A DNA stretch of 60,000 bases from Prorocentrum cordatum (GCA_963575745.1 CAUYUJ010002703.1:7501-67500); one strand, 5' to 3'. Numbered from the stretch's first letter, positions 10,906-21,849 are shown. Translations and numbers: made by a program. Notes: generated from the sequence alone by a model not told the origin.

Positions 10906-10949
10906 CGACCACCGCGCCGTGGGGCGGGGCCGCTCCGTGGCCGGCAGCC
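10906..10949 (-). CDS. Exon 18 of the NHR-like gene
   Basis: Short exon reading LPATERPRPTARWS. The acceptor is GGGCAG|GGCTGCC; an alternative acceptor TCTTAG|GGTGGG, 10 bp upstream, is also in frame. The donor TGGTCG|GCGCCTGCC lacks the usual AG, but the nine bases GCGCCTGCC recur exactly at the exon 19 acceptor. A (GTC)n tract follows on the intron side. Confidence 0.5.
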
Positions 10950-11265
10950 CTGCCCCACCCTAAGACGAGGCCAGGACGAGGACAAATTATTCACTGCGTG
11001 GAGCTCCCCATATGTGCATCTATTCGCATGGACCTGTCCGCCGTGAATGTCTAGGCGCAAGAGCTTTCGAGCATAAACGGGCTTCAGTTGTGATGGTCTG
11101 GACATGAAGCCAACTGCGAATGAATTGGAGTGTGAATGAGCCTCAGTAGTACGAGCGCGTCTCTGCGCATGAGCCTGGGGCCTCCTGGGGCCTCCTGAAA
11201 CCTACTGGGGCTTCCTGGGGTCTCCAGGAGCCTCTTGGGGCCTCCTGGGACCTCCGAGAGGCCCA

Positions 11266-11532
11266 ATCTATAGCAACAGACGTACATAAAACATTGCGGA
11301 TTAGAGCCACAGGAGAAGGGCAATCTATATAGGAACACACGTAAAACATCAAGGACTAGTGCCCCAGGAAAGGCCCAAAATATAGGAACATAAATAAAAC
11401 ATGTAGGATTGTCTACACCGGAGAAGGACAATATATAGGAACATACGTATAATATCAAGGAATCGTGCTCCAAGTGAGGCCAAATCGATAGGAGCATACG
11501 TAAAACACATGGGATTGGAGCCACGCCTGTTG
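11266..11532 (+). repeat. AT-richer tandem repeat, about 54 bp unit, five copies
   Basis: Units start near 11266, 11321, 11374, 11427 and 11480 with CAATCTATAT-AGGAACA-ACGTAAAACAT. It is flanked on both sides by CCTCCTGGGG decamer tracts (11165-11260, 11515-11790). Confidence 0.8.
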
Positions 11533-11859
11533 CCTTCTGAGGCCTCCTGCTCCTGGGGCCTCTCGGGGCCTCCTGTTGCCTTCCGAGGCCTCCTGGCGCT
11601 TCCTGTGGCCTCCTGGGGCCTCCTGTGGCTTCCTGAGGCCTTCTGGAGCTTCCTGGGGCCTCCTGGAGCCTCCCGGGGCATCCTGTGGCCTCTTGAGCCT
11701 TTCTGTGGCCTCCTGATGCCTCCTGGGACCTCATGTGGTCTCCGGGGGCCTCCTGGAGCCTGTTGGAGCCTCCTGTGGCAACCTGAGAAGAATCTGCGCC
11801 CACGAGCCTGGCCACCAAAACATGCAAACCGATCGAGACATCTTCAAAATCTGACCCAC

Positions 11860-12095
11860 CTGGGGGTGAAAATGAGCGCCTCGCCCGAGACATCCTCCAA
11901 ATCTGCTCCGAAAGCGAAGGATGTTGGAACGGAAAACAAGCAAACCGCTTGAGAGATCCCCACAAAACGGCCGCGAACGGGACCGTGCAACACCCCTCGG
12001 CGGCTCCCCTCAGGGACGTGAAAATGAGCGCCTCGCTCGAGAGATCCTCCAAATCTGCTCCGAAAGCGAAGGATGTTGGGACAGAAAACACCATG
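11860..12095 (+). repeat. Direct duplication, about 70 bp, copies 154 bp apart
   Basis: GAAAATGAGCGCCTCGC near 11867 and GAAAATGAGCGCCTCGC near 12021, each followed by ATCCTCCAAATCTGCTCCGA and AAGCGAAGGATGTTGG. The frame KMSAS-ETSSKSAPKAKDVG is open in both copies, but nothing else suggests a gene. Confidence 0.7.
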
Positions 12096-12172
12096 AAAGA
12101 AGGAAATGTGAGTACCCAGCTGGGTACGATCCCTGAGCCCACCTTGGGATACCCCCCCCTCGGCGAGCCCCC

Positions 12173-12245
12173 GAGTCTCGGGCGCCGCGGCCTTCTCAGA
12201 GAGTTCCGGAACGCTCCGAGAGCGTTCTGCAGCGTCCTGGGACGG
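12173..12245 (+). repeat. Dispersed repeat, copy 1 (second at 44111-44180)
   Basis: Both copies contain TCGGGCGCCGCGGCCTTCTC followed by GAG-GTTCCGGAA-GCTC and an inverted GAGAGCG segment. Confidence 0.6.
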
Positions 12246-12625
12246 ACTTATCCTCGCCCCAGCCCCGTCCGACCATCTCCAACAGCTAGATCTCCGACAA
12301 TGCGTTTTCTCGAGCCGGGCGCCGCCTCGGTCTCGGCTATCTCTGGGGCGCCCGTCGTCGGGGCCCCGGGCCGTCGAGAAGGGGTCCGGGGCGAGAATCT
12401 GTCCGCCCCCAGTCTCTGAGCATCGAGTGGTCAATTCGAGCAGCATGTGCAGATCAGTCTGGATTCCATGTACGGCAAGATAGCTGCCCACCCAGTTCAG
12501 CACAGGCGGGAGGGACGGATTTGCAGCAGCGCTTCCCCACCTCCGCAGCCACCTGCCTCAGAGGCCCCACGGAGGGCCGTGTCAGCAGCACACTGCGCAC
12601 CGTACACCAGCGTTGAGCCCAGGAA

Positions 12626-12817
12626 TCAGGAGCGGCCAAGAGGGGTGTGTCCAAGAGGGGGGGGTGCAAATCATGACCAGCAGCATGTGCGCGCCCAGCG
12701 GGGGGGCCAGGGACGTAACGAAATGAGACGAGGCGCCATGAGACCTGGGGAAATATCATGGCCCACGCCATGATATCCACCCCCCCTAGTCATCACCCCC
12801 CTCTTTTCCGCCCCCGA
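12626..12817 (+). mobile_element. DM2 element, copy 2
   Basis: Terminal repeat TCAGGAGCGGCC (left) and CCGCCCCCGA (right) with the intact hairpin ATATCATGGCCCACGCCATG. The flanks GAGCCCAGGAA and GAGCCTAGGAA match at 10 of 11 bases. Confidence 0.7.
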
Positions 12818-12957
12818 GAGCCTAGGAAACAGGGCCACCCCCCGGGGCAGGGGTCGCAACTCCTGGGGCCGCCCGTGCCCCAGTCACCATCGGCGGACGT
12901 CTAGGTTTTACTCGACCCCACCTCCGTCGGTGCGGCCCTCGTGACCTCCAGCTGGGG

Positions 12958-13060
12958 GGAGGAGGAGGGGGAGGAGCAGCAGGAGGAGGAGGAGGAGGAG
13001 GGCAAGGGAGAGGAAGAGGGGGCCAAGGGAGAGGAGGAGGGCAAGCCAGGTGTGCTCGCG
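12958..13060 (+). repeat. (GAG)n-rich tract
   Basis: Imperfect GGAGGA and GAGAGGAAG repeats. Confidence 0.8.
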
Positions 13061-13914
13061 CCAGATCTGACATCCTACCCCTCCCGCCCATCCCTTCCCG
13101 TTGCGCTGACGTGTTCCCCATTCACGGACGCGTGTCACATCGGACCTGGGACTCAAGAAAAAAGGCCCAGTCGTGTTATGCGCACTCGGCAAACGGGAGC
13201 GGCGCACACTGGAGGAGGAGTTGGCGGATGAGCAGGAAGATAAGCCGATGAGCAGGACAAAAAGGGGGATGAGGCAGGAGGTAGACGAGGACGAACAGCA
13301 GCAGCAGCTGCAGCTGCAGCAGCAGGAATTTGGGTGGAAGAAGCGGGAGGAGCAGGAGGACCAGGGGAAGGCGAAAAAGGGGAAAGCAGGTGGGCGACAC
13401 GGATGAGGAAGGACTCGTATCCAGAACAGTTCCCCGCGCTGTGGCGAGAGCACAATTCTGAACGACGGGGGCAAAGCCCAGCCAAATCGTCAGGTGAGGC
13501 CCACGCTGCAGCGGGGAACACCACTGTGGAAGGACCGAGAAAGTTCGGATGGGAACACATATGGAAATCCCTCCAGCACTTTAGGGAGCGAGTGGTTTAC
13601 AATCAGAACTGATAGCAAAGATGCGCAATACAAATGCAAGCCCCCCGGACGCCCACGTCGAAGCTTTTCGAGTGCGGCGGTCCATCGAAAGGGGTTAAGC
13701 ATGGACCGAGGAGGCAAGGATGCAAGGGTACCATTGGGAAGGTTACCCATCCTCACCATCGGTTTCGACTGCAGGGCGTTTCCTATTCAAACCCCTCTTC
13801 TTCCCCTTGGGGGAGGGGCTTGCCCCTCCCCCCAGCACCCTCCCCTGGGTCTGGAGGGGCGCCGTCGCGACCCATTGGAGCGCCCAAGGCGGCCTCGGCG
13901 AGAATCAAATCAGT

Positions 13915-14041
13915 GTGCGTGTGTGTGTGTGTGTGTTGTCTGTGTGTGTGTGTTTGTTATGTTGCGTGTGTTGTTTGTTGTGTGCTGTGTGCTGTGTGCT
14001 GTGTGTTGTGTGTTGTGTGTTGTGTGTTGTGCGTGCGTGTG

Positions 14042-14103
<62 letters not shown>

Positions 14104-14137
14104 GCGCGCGCGTGCGTGCGTGCGTGCGTGCGCGCGC

Positions 14138-14216
<79 letters not shown>

Positions 14217-14235
14217 TGTTTGTGTGCGCGCGCGT
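13915..14235 (+). repeat. (TG)n, (TGCG)n and (TG)n compound microsatellite
   Basis: TG runs, GTGCTGT runs, about 14 CGTG units at 14045-14100, CGCG, and about 35 TG at 14142-14215. Alternating purine-pyrimidine over 300 bp is prone to Z-DNA. Confidence 0.95.
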
Positions 14236-14309
14236 GCTCCTAAGGTTTGGGGGCCATGTTGACCTCCTGTGGGGCGACGCTAATCGAGTACCCTCCCTTC
14301 TTTGATCGA

Positions 14310-14760
14310 ACTCCACGATGGCCGCAAGAGTGCCCCACGAGGGCCCCAAGAAGCGCCCAGGATGCCCCAAGAGGGCCCAAGAGGTCCCCAAGATGCTCCC
14401 AAGAGACCCGAGGCCCCAAGAAGCTACCCCGAGGCACCCAAGACGCTCCAAGTGGCCCATGGGACCGCCAAGAAGCCCCCAAGACGCCTCAAGAGGACTT
14501 CAAGAAGCTCTCAAGAGACATCCGAAGAGACTCCGAGAGGCATCCAAGAGGCCTCTGGCCTTACTGCTCACCCTTCTCCTCCTGCTCCTCCTGCTTTTCG
14601 TCCTCCTCCTCCTCCTTCTGCTCCTGCTCCTCCTCCTTCTCGTCCGCTTATGCCCCCTCCCTCATCTCTCCTCCCTCCTCCATCTCCCCCTCCCCCTCTT
14701 TCTTCTTGCCCTCCTTCTCCGATTCCTCCTCCATCCTCCCCCTCTCGGGGTTCGGCGGCT
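14310..14760 (+). repeat. AAGAGGCCCC decamer tract followed by (CTC)n
   Basis: Degenerate AAGAGGCCCC/CAAGA units to about 14560, then CTCCTGCTCCTC-type repeat. Confidence 0.75.
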
Positions 14761-14990
14761 TCCCCAGCCCTTCAGTCCACTGCATGCTCCTCCACATCCC
14801 TGATCGGGCAACTCGCCGGGGCATCGTTTTTCTGGATGGGCTGGTGGGCTTAGGAGCGCGAAGCGTAACACAAAACTTGGATCCATCCGGTGGACAAAAA
14901 AAAAAAACACGCGGATGGGGGGTGCGCGACTCTCAGGCCGTCCTCGGGGGAGAGAAGGGGAGCACATAGCATTTACATGTTCTGCATCTA

Positions 14991-15191
14991 TCGGGGGCGG
15001 CCAAGAGGGGGGCGTCCAAGAGGAGGGGGCACAAATCATGGCCGGCGGCATGTGCGCGGCTCGGGGGGGGGGGGGGGGGGGGCAGGGACGTAACGAAATA
15101 AGAAGAGGCGCCGTGAAACCTGGGGAAATATCATGGCCCCCGCCATAATATCCACCCCCCTAGTCATCACCCCCTTCTTTGCCGCCCCCGA
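14991..15191 (+). mobile_element. DM2 element, copy 3
   Basis: TCGGGGGCGGCCAAGAGGGG to GCCGCCCCCGA. The left flank ACATAGCATTTACATGTTCT recurs with one change at 15334-15355, so a wider local duplication is present. Confidence 0.7.
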
Positions 15192-15539
15192 CACGACGGA
15201 CGAACGAAGCCCAGTGTCACGACACGACGTACGAGCGACAGACGACAGACAAACGAAGGGGAGGCGGCGCGGGGGAAAGGGGGGGGGGAGAGGGGAGGAG
15301 GGGAACGCGGGGAAAGGGGGGGAAGGAGGGGGAGCACATAGCATTCACATGTTCTGCAACTGCGGAGAGGGAAGGGGGGCCCCACTCAAACATCCGACGG
15401 TACGACTTCTGCCAGTCTGCGGCCCCAAATGTCCCGACCCCTCTCCCTGGGGGCAGTTCTCGGCCACACGCCAGAGCGATCCTGGAGATAAGAGCGACCC
15501 TTGGTGCGCGGCTTCTTTAAGAGGAAACACAACCATGCA

Positions 15540-15665
15540 CATACACAGATTTTGGCCAGGTCCATCCTGAGCCCAAGATCGGTGCACACGCCCTCCTGCC
15601 TTGGCCAGGAAGGCATATGCACCGATCCTGGGGCCAAGGATGGGCCTGGCCAAGACTGGTGCGTG
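15540..15665 (+). repeat. Imperfect palindrome with GATCGGTGCA arms
   Basis: AAGATCGGTGCACACG and GCATATGCACCGATCCTGG face each other and are flanked by GGCCAGG/CCTGGCC. A related hairpin is at 52637-52702. Confidence 0.6.
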
Positions 15666-15689
15666 TGCATAGTTCTCTTCGCCCGATTT

Positions 15690-15823
15690 TTGGGGGCCGC
15701 GGGAGGAACCAAACACAGGCGCGCAAGACGCTGCCATTGCATCGCGTTCGGCGATCGGGGGGGGGGCCCGAGGAGCCCGCACCAAAGGTCACTCCGGCGA
15801 AGGGTCACTCTTGCGTGTAGCCG
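15690..15823 (+). mobile_element. DM1 element, left end missing
   Basis: Body and right end only (CACCAAAGGTCACTCCGGCG to GCGTGTAGCCG). The left terminal repeat is replaced by the palindrome just upstream. Confidence 0.65.
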
Positions 15824-16017
15824 AAGTTTTCCGCGCCAAATCCGGTTGTGACGGTCCCAGTGCCCGATGCCGGGCCCGAAGGGCCGCAATCGATGGGGAA
15901 AACGCCCAGATTGAAGCCAACACCTCGCCAGAAATCTGGGCCCGCCGAAGGTCCCGTTACCGCTGCTCCCCGGACCTCTCCCGGGGTGCGTTCTGACCAG
16001 AGTTGCGAGAAGAATGA

Positions 16018-16228
16018 GGGGCAACGAGAGGGGGGGCCAGCTCAGGGGGGGGCACACCGAGCTAAACTCGGCGACACGTCGCCGGTAGATCGGCGATGGG
16101 CCCCCGATAACAATCCGAAAGGGTTTCCTGGGCAGGGAGGGCTATCGGGCCCATATCGGCGAGGAATGGGCGATTGTGGGTCGATGCGCCCCCCCCCCCC
16201 TCAGCCTGGCCCCCCCTGACGTTGCCCC
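16018..16228 (+). mobile_element. DM4 inverted-repeat element, copy 1
   Basis: Starts GGGGCAACGAGAGGGGGGGC and ends with its inverse, GCCCCCCCTGACGTTGCCCC (approximate on the inner bases), with about 33 bp arms. TGA flanks both sides. The core carries GGGCGATTGTGGGTCGATGC. Other copies or remnants: 27455-27645, 36317-36412, 43196-43325 (reverse) and 56170-56362. Confidence 0.7.
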
Positions 16229-16640
16229 TGAGAGAATCCAGCCGTGGCGACGAGGGCTCTCCAGGAAGAGCGGCGGCATCGGGACCTCAAGCTAAACACA
16301 CTTGATCTCAACAATGTGTTCTTCGCCGGGCGCTAGATTCAACGATGTACGGTCAGTGAGGCCTTTTCCGCCACTATGGCTTCGTCGGGCTGTACCGAAG
16401 CAAGCTGCAGAGGGTATGAGACCAAGAGAGATTTCAGCAGAACGTTGGATTCGACACTGCATGAACCAGTGTGTTCAGGATGTGCTCCCACTGTGATGCA
16501 CCAGATGAAAAAGGATCAATACGAATGTTAAGAAGGATAACAAGAATACTACGACGAAGATGAAGAAGAAACATACAACCAATAGTAATAACAATGAGGA
16601 GAATAATGCCAATTATAAGCAGAAGAAAAAGGAGAAGAAG
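16229..16640. other. Unassigned AT-richer stretch
   Basis: No coding pattern. Near-random sequence grades into AAGAAG/AATAAC-rich DNA at 16500-16640 beside exon 17. The 3' end of exon 17 lies just to the right. Confidence 0.4.
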
Positions 16641-16679
16641 AAGACGAAGAAGAAAGGTCCCCGCTGCACTGCTGCAGCC

Positions 16680-16787
16680 CGCGCAGCGGCGGGTCGCCGG
16701 CGGCGGGCCCCGGCCCGGGCCGGTGGGGCGGTGCTGGGGGGGCCGGGGCGGGCAGGGGCGGGGGCAGCCGGAGCCATGCGGGCTCGC
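16680..16787 (-). CDS. Exon 17 of the NHR-like gene (Pro-rich)
   Basis: The acceptor is CACCAG|GCGAGC in phase 1. It reads GEPAWLRL, then a Pro/Ala run, then PAAGDPPLRG. The 3' edge is unresolved. The bases GGGCTGC occur in the same frame here and at the next exon, so the splice probably lies inside that repeat, but this would require a GG donor. An undetected exon between 16.6 and 11.0 kb is possible. Confidence 0.5.
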
Positions 16788-16799
16788 CTGGTGCACGGA

Positions 16800-17150
16800 G
16801 GGGGGGGGGAGGAGCAGGAAGCACAGGACAGGAGAGCGACGGCGAGGAGCAGGGGGAGGGGGGAGGGAGGAGGCCATGGAGGAGAGGGGGCAGGAGGAGG
16901 GATGAGGGAGGAGGGAGGGGGAAGGAGGAGGGAGGAGGGAGGAGGGTGGAGGAGGGTGCAGGATGGAGGAGGGAGGAGGTTGGAGGAGGGGGGGATGATT
17001 GAGGAGGAGGCGGAAGGGGCTAGGAGGAGGAGGAGGATGGAGGGGGAGCGGGGGGGAAGCGAGTAAGAGGGGGAGGATAGAGGAGGAGGGTAGAGGGGAC
17101 AGGAGGAGGATGGAGGGGGGGGAGGAGCAGCAGGGGGGAGGGGTGGACGA
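16800..17150 (+). repeat. GGA/GGGA-rich tract
   Basis: Imperfect GGAGGAGGG repeats on the acceptor side of exon 17. Confidence 0.85.
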
Positions 17151-17394
17151 GAGGGCAAGGTAGAGGAACAAACAACGGCACAAACATATAGTTACGGAGG
17201 GCCGCTCGGATTTCTTGGGCCTGCGCTGGGCCCCCCCTCTCTGCCGCGCGGCGCGCGTACGGAGCGGCGCCTGAGGCGACGCCAAGGGGCCCAACGCAGA
17301 CCCGAGAAACATGCGCAGACATCTGACAGCACATGCCCATGCCGCTTGATCGTCTTCGAGTCGAAGAAGATCAAGCGGCATGGGCATGTGAGGG

Positions 17395-17700
17395 CGGGGG
17401 GCTTCTGAGAGGGCGGGGGGGCTTCTCAGAAGGCAGGCGGCCTTCTTGGGATGGCCAGGTGGATTCTAAGAAGGCTCCTGGGGACCCTGGAGGGCTCCTA
17501 CGAGGCCGCCCGCCTTCTGGGAAGCGGCGCGAGGGGGATGGGCCTCTAAGACTTGAGAGGGCGCATGGCTTCTCAGAAGGCAGGCGGCCTTCTTGGGATG
17601 GCCTGGAGGATCTGGAGGATTCCGAGAAGGCTCCCGGGGACCCCGGGAGGGCTCCTGAGAGGGCCGCCTGCCTCTGGGGAGGCACGCCCCGCCTCCTCCG
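17395..17700 (+). repeat. CTTCTCAGAAGG-type repeats (family K)
   Basis: Two long units with GGCTTCTCAGAAGGCAGGCG and CCTTCTTGGGATGGCC (17410 and 17570). A perfect inverted pair at about 17336-17384 (CATGCCGCTTGATC / GATCAAGCGGCATG) precedes them. Confidence 0.65.
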
Positions 17701-17763
17701 CAGGCCGCCCCCCCCCTCGCGCCAGCCCCCCGCGGGCGCCGCCGGATTCGGAGCAGGGCGGGT

Positions 17764-17895
17764 CTTGCCATCGGCTCGGACGTCCCTTCCCCGTGCACTC
17801 TACGATGTCGTGCCTGCTGTTTTCTCGCAAGATGCTCCCAGATGTTCCTCGACGGTCCCCGCCGAGGAACACATACACGTCCGAGCGATGCCAAG
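17764..17895 (+). mobile_element. DM8 element, copy 2
   Basis: CTTGCCATCGGCTCGGAC to GTCCGAGCGATGCCAAG, 132 bp. Confidence 0.75.
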
Positions 17896-18356
17896 GAGTT
17901 GAGGCAGTGGCAGTTCAACATCGGTCCTACCGCACCAGTTTCCCGAGCTGCGTCGCCGTTGCGACGAGGGCCCCCCCGAAGGCTAACTGCCGTCGGTCCC
18001 CGTCCAACCTAGCATAAACACTTTGCCAACCACATCTGCTCTGCCTGAGCGCTTAGTGCCGAACAATATTCCAATCGCGACCCTTCTTTCTTAGCAACCG
18101 TTGCGACTTGCATAGCGCATCGCATGGCCAGAAGGACATGCTTACGCACGCACGCACGAATGCACGTCTACCCTGACCTCTGATATCTGGATTTTTCAAT
18201 ATGGGTCCCCAGATTGGACCGCCACTGGGCGTTTGCTGACAGTCCCGAACCTGACGCGCCCCCGAGACGCCGAAAACGACGAAAAAACGCTGCTCATTTT
18301 TTGCCAACCCTCCTTGGTTGGGTATTTGTGTTGGATAGAGCACTGCGGTCTAGTCC

Positions 18357-18405
18357 TCCTCCTCCTCCTCCTCCTCCTCCTCCTCCTCCTCCTCCTCCTC
18401 CCGCC
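18357..18405 (+). repeat. (CTC)n microsatellite
   Basis: About 14 CTC units directly before the 101 bp minisatellite. Confidence 0.95.
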
Positions 18406-18468
18406 TCCCGTCTCCCGCTCCCCTCTTGTCTCCTCTTGCTTTGTGCAAACCTCGCCATCCCTGGGGGG

Positions 18469-20495
18469 CTGCGATCTGCGAAACTATCGCCACTTTCGAG
18501 GGCTGTTGGGGGGGCCGTCCCTGGGGGGGGCTGCGATCTGCGACACTGTCGTCACTTCCGAGGGCTGCTGGTGGGTCCTGCGGACTGAGGCACCGCGGGG
18601 ACCTGAGCGAGACCTCGCCCTCCCTGGGGGGCTGCGATCTGCGACGCTGTCCCCACTTTCGGGTGTTGCTGGTGGACCCTGCGGACTGAGGCACCGCGGG
18701 GACCTGAGCGAGACCTCGCCGTCCCTGGGAGCTGCGATCTGCGACACGGTCGCCACTTTCGAGGGCTGCTGGTGGGTCCTGCGGACTGAGGCACCGCGGG
18801 GACCTGAGCAAGACCTCGCCGTCCCTGGGGGGCTGAGATCTGCTGCACCCTGGGAGGCCGATATTTGCGACATTGTCGCCACTTTCGAAGGCTGTTGGTG
18901 GGTCCTGCGGACTGAGGCACCGCGGGGACCTGAGCAAGACCTCGCCGTCCCTGGGGGGCTGCGATCTGCGTCGCTGTCGCCACTGTCGAGGGCTGCTGGT
19001 GGGTCCTGCGGAGTGAGGCACCGCGGGGACCTGAGCGAGACCCCACCGTCCCTGGGGGCTGCGATCTGCGACACTGTCGCCACTTTCGAAGGCTGCTGGT
19101 GCGTCTTGCGGGCTGAGGCACAGCGGGGACCTGAGCGAGACCTCGCCTTCCCTGAGGTGCTGCGATCTACGACACTGTCGCCACCATCGAGGGCTGCTGT
19201 TGGGTCCAACGGAATGAAACACCGCGGGGACCTGAGCGAGACCTCGCCGTCCCTGGGGAGGCTGCGATCTGCGACGCTGTCGCCACTTTTGAAAGCTGCT
19301 GGTGCGGACTGAGGCACCGCGGGGACCTGAGCGACACCTCGCCATCCCTGGGGGGCTGCGATCTGCGACGCTGTCGCCACTTTCGAGGGCTGCTGGTGGG
19401 TCCTGCGGACTGAAGCACCGCGGGGACCTGAGCGAGACCTCGCCGTACCTGGGGGGCTGCGATCTGCGACGCTGTCGCCACTTTCGAAGGCTGCTGGTGG
19501 GTCCTGCGGGCTGAAGCACCGCGGGGACCTGAGCGAGACCTCGCCGTCCCTGGGGGGCTGCGATCTGCGACGCCTTCGGGCGCTGCGATCTGCGACACTG
19601 TCGCAAATTCCGAAGGTTGCTGGTGGGTGCTGCGGACTAAGCACCGCTGGGACCTGAGCGAGACCTCGCCGTCCCTGGGGTGTGCGATCTGCGACATTGT
19701 CGCCACTTTCGGGGGCTGCTGGTGGGCCCCGCGGACTGAGGCACCGCGGGGACCTGAGCGAGGCCTCGCCTTCCCTGGGGGGCTGCGGTCTGCGATACTG
19801 TCGCCACTTTCGAGGGCTGCTGTTGGGTCCAGCGGAGTGGGGCACCGTGGGGACTTGAACGGGACCTCGCCTTCTCTGGGGGGTTGCGATCTGCGACGCT
19901 GTCGTCACTTTGGAGGGCTGCTGGTGGGTCCAGCGGAGTGAGGCACCGCGGGGACCTGAGCGAGACCTCACCGTCCCTGGGGGCTGCGATCTGCGACACT
20001 GTCGCCACTTTCGAAGGCTGCTGGTGGGTCCTGCGGGCTGAGGCACCGCGGGGACCTGAGCGAGACCTCGCCGTCCCTGGGGGGCTGCGATCTGCGACGC
20101 TGTCGCCACTGTCGAGGGCTGTTGTTGGGTACAGCGGAGTGAGGCACCGCCGGGACCTGAGCGAGACCTCGCCTTCCCTGGGGGCTGCGATCTGCGACAC
20201 TGTCGCCACTTTCGAAGGCTGCTGGTGGGTCCTGCGGACTGAGGCACCGCGGGGACCTGAGCGAGAGCTCGCCGTCCCTGGGGGGCTGCGATCTGCGACG
20301 CTGTCGCCACCTTCGCGGGCTGCTGCTGGGTCCAACGGAGTGAGGCACCGCGGGGACCTGAGCGAGACCTCGCCGTCCCTGGGGGGGCTGCGATCTGCGA
20401 CAGTGTCGCCACTGTCGAGGGCTGCTGTTGGGTCCAGCGGAGTGAAGCACCGTGGGGACCTGAGCGAGACCTCGCCGTCCCTGGGGGGGGGCTGC
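18469..20495 (+). repeat. Minisatellite, 101 bp unit, 23 unit starts
   Basis: Units begin with CTGCGATCTGCGAC (18469, 18531, 18632, 18732, 18832, 18959, 19059, and so on to 20491). Most are 99-103 bp; three are partial (25-62 bp). Two subtypes differ at GGTGGGTCCTGCGGACTGAG versus GTTGGGTCCAGCGGAGTGAG. The unit is not a multiple of three, yet a 642-codon minus-strand frame stays open because the unit has few reverse-strand stops; I do not call that a gene. Confidence 0.95.
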
Positions 20496-20742
20496 GTTAA
20501 CAACCACCACGACGCCCGCATATCTTGATCGGGGGCCTGCGAGCCTTCCGATTGCTGCTCGCGAAACCACATGCGTCCATGTTACGTCTCCGCCCCCTTT
20601 GTAGCAATCCTGATGTACTTATGCCCCGCATTGCGCAAGGGTTGGGTACGTCGTCAGGGTAATTTGCGAATGCAGTGCAAGTCTGGGCACATGACACAAA
20701 ATTAGAGCAAGCACTCCCCAGAGCTCCGGCGCTGCGAAAACA

Positions 20743-20891
20743 TTGCAGCATCGTTGGACAAATGGCGACCAGGGACCCAGACCCCATCTTTCTGCGCCAT
20801 GTGTCGGATTGGATAGATCTGTGAGGGTCCCAGGGCCCGAAACCAGGCGAAAACGCCTGGCTCGAAAGAATCGAAACGCCAGGATGTCAGG
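20743..20891 (+). mobile_element. DM7 element
   Basis: Contains the DM7 core (CCCATCTTTCTGCGCCAT, AGATCTGTGAGGGTCCC, GGCGAAAACGCCTGGCTCGA) and ends GGATGTCAGGGA. The left end is diverged. Confidence 0.6.
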
Positions 20892-20904
20892 GACGCGCAC
20901 TCCT

Positions 20905-21081
20905 GGGCTACACGCAAGAGTGACCCCAGGCGAAGGTGCGCGGCCTGATGAAGGGGGAGCCCCTTGGGAACACCACCAGGCGCGCAATCCGCTGCAGTCG
21001 CATCGCATTCAGCGACCGGGGGGCCCCATGAGGCCCGCGTCCGAGGTCCCTCCGGCGACAGGTCACCCTTACGTGTAGCCG
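20905..21081 (+). mobile_element. DM1 element, complete copy
   Basis: 177 bp from GGGCTACACGCAAGAGTGAC to its inverse, GGTCACCCTTACGTGTAGCC. It lies just beyond exon 16 in the intron. Confidence 0.75.
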
Positions 21082-21113
21082 AGCTCCCCCACGAGCGAGT
21101 CGCTCGCGCTCGC

Positions 21114-21147
21114 CTTCGCCGGCGCCGCGCGCCTCGCCCCACAGCGC
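21114..21147 (-). CDS. Exon 16 of the NHR-like gene (34 bp micro-exon)
   Basis: The acceptor is CACAAG|GCGCTG. It reads ALWGEARGAGE plus one base. The donor GAAG|GCGAGC, in phase 1, is repeated exactly (AGGCGAGC) at the exon 17 acceptor. A second possible donor, CTACAC|GTAAGG at 21073, lies inside the terminal repeat of the DM1 element 20905-21081, but the GC donor gives the better continuation. Confidence 0.55.
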
Positions 21148-21319
21148 CTTGTGAGCAGAGGCCGACCGTCCCAGATTCCCATAGCCCTACCACGACATGT
21201 TCTCACAACACAAGAACGTTCGAAGAAGAGAAACAATGCTCGTAGAACGTGAGCCACGGGATTCAGACAGGACGGCCTCGGCCAGAGGTGTCCCAAGTAC
21301 CTTCCGTGCAAGCCACAAG

Positions 21320-21502
21320 CCCAGACATCCGACGTCTCGATCTTTTCAAGACACGGGCCCCCGACCTCCCGACCACTTCCCCGGGACCGGCTTTTCATCC
21401 CGAGTCGTTCTTTGACGGTCCCGAGGCCCGTCGAGGGCCCCGAGAGGCCGAACACGACGAAAAACCGCCGCCTCGCTTCGTTCGAGACGCCCGACGTCCG
21501 GG
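21320..21502 (-). mobile_element. DM6 element, complete, reverse orientation
   Basis: CCCAGACATCCGACGTCTCG at one end and TTCGAGACGCCCGACGTCCGGG at the other, 183 bp, between exons 15 and 16. The core phrase is CGGTCCCGAGGCCCGTCGAG. Confidence 0.75.
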
Positions 21503-21570
21503 AAAGGCTCTTCGAACTCTCGCTGGTGGGCCTACCTGGGCAGGTCTGGACGCTTTGCCGCTGCTCGAGC

Positions 21571-21735
21571 CTCCGCGGCCGCCGCCGCCGCGGCGGCCGC
21601 GCCGCCGTGCAGCGGGCCGCCCGCCGCGGCCGCCGACGCGCACGCCGCCGCGGCGTCTGCGCCTGGCCGCGCCGCCGCCAGCGCGAAGAGCGCCCGCGCC
21701 AGCGGCGCCGGCGCCGCCGGCGTGCCGGCGAGGGC
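21571..21735 (-). CDS. Exon 15 of the NHR-like gene
   Basis: 55 codons. It reads ALAGTPAAPAPLARALFALA and then an Ala-rich helix with one Cys. The acceptor GGCGCAG|GCCCTC directly follows a (GTC)n tract. The donor is GCGGAG|GCTCG (GC type, phase 0). Confidence 0.65.
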
Positions 21736-21742
21736 CTGCGCC

Positions 21743-21776
21743 GCCGACGACGTCGACGTCGACGTCGACGTCGACG

Positions 21777-21849
<73 letters not shown>

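Noticed and set aside
14045-14215. Cys/Val-rich ORFs near 13.5-14.3 kb as secreted peptides
   Set aside because: They translate (TG)n and (TGCG)n repeats.
18350-20572. Minus-strand ORFs of 418, 642 and 311 codons
   Set aside because: All lie in the 101 bp minisatellite and change reading register from unit to unit. No other sign of coding.
20905-21081. DM1 as a complete spliced intron after exon 16
   Set aside because: Splicing at its internal GTAAGG and TAG leads to a stop within six codons, and the upstream GC donor joins exon 17 with an 8 bp boundary repeat.
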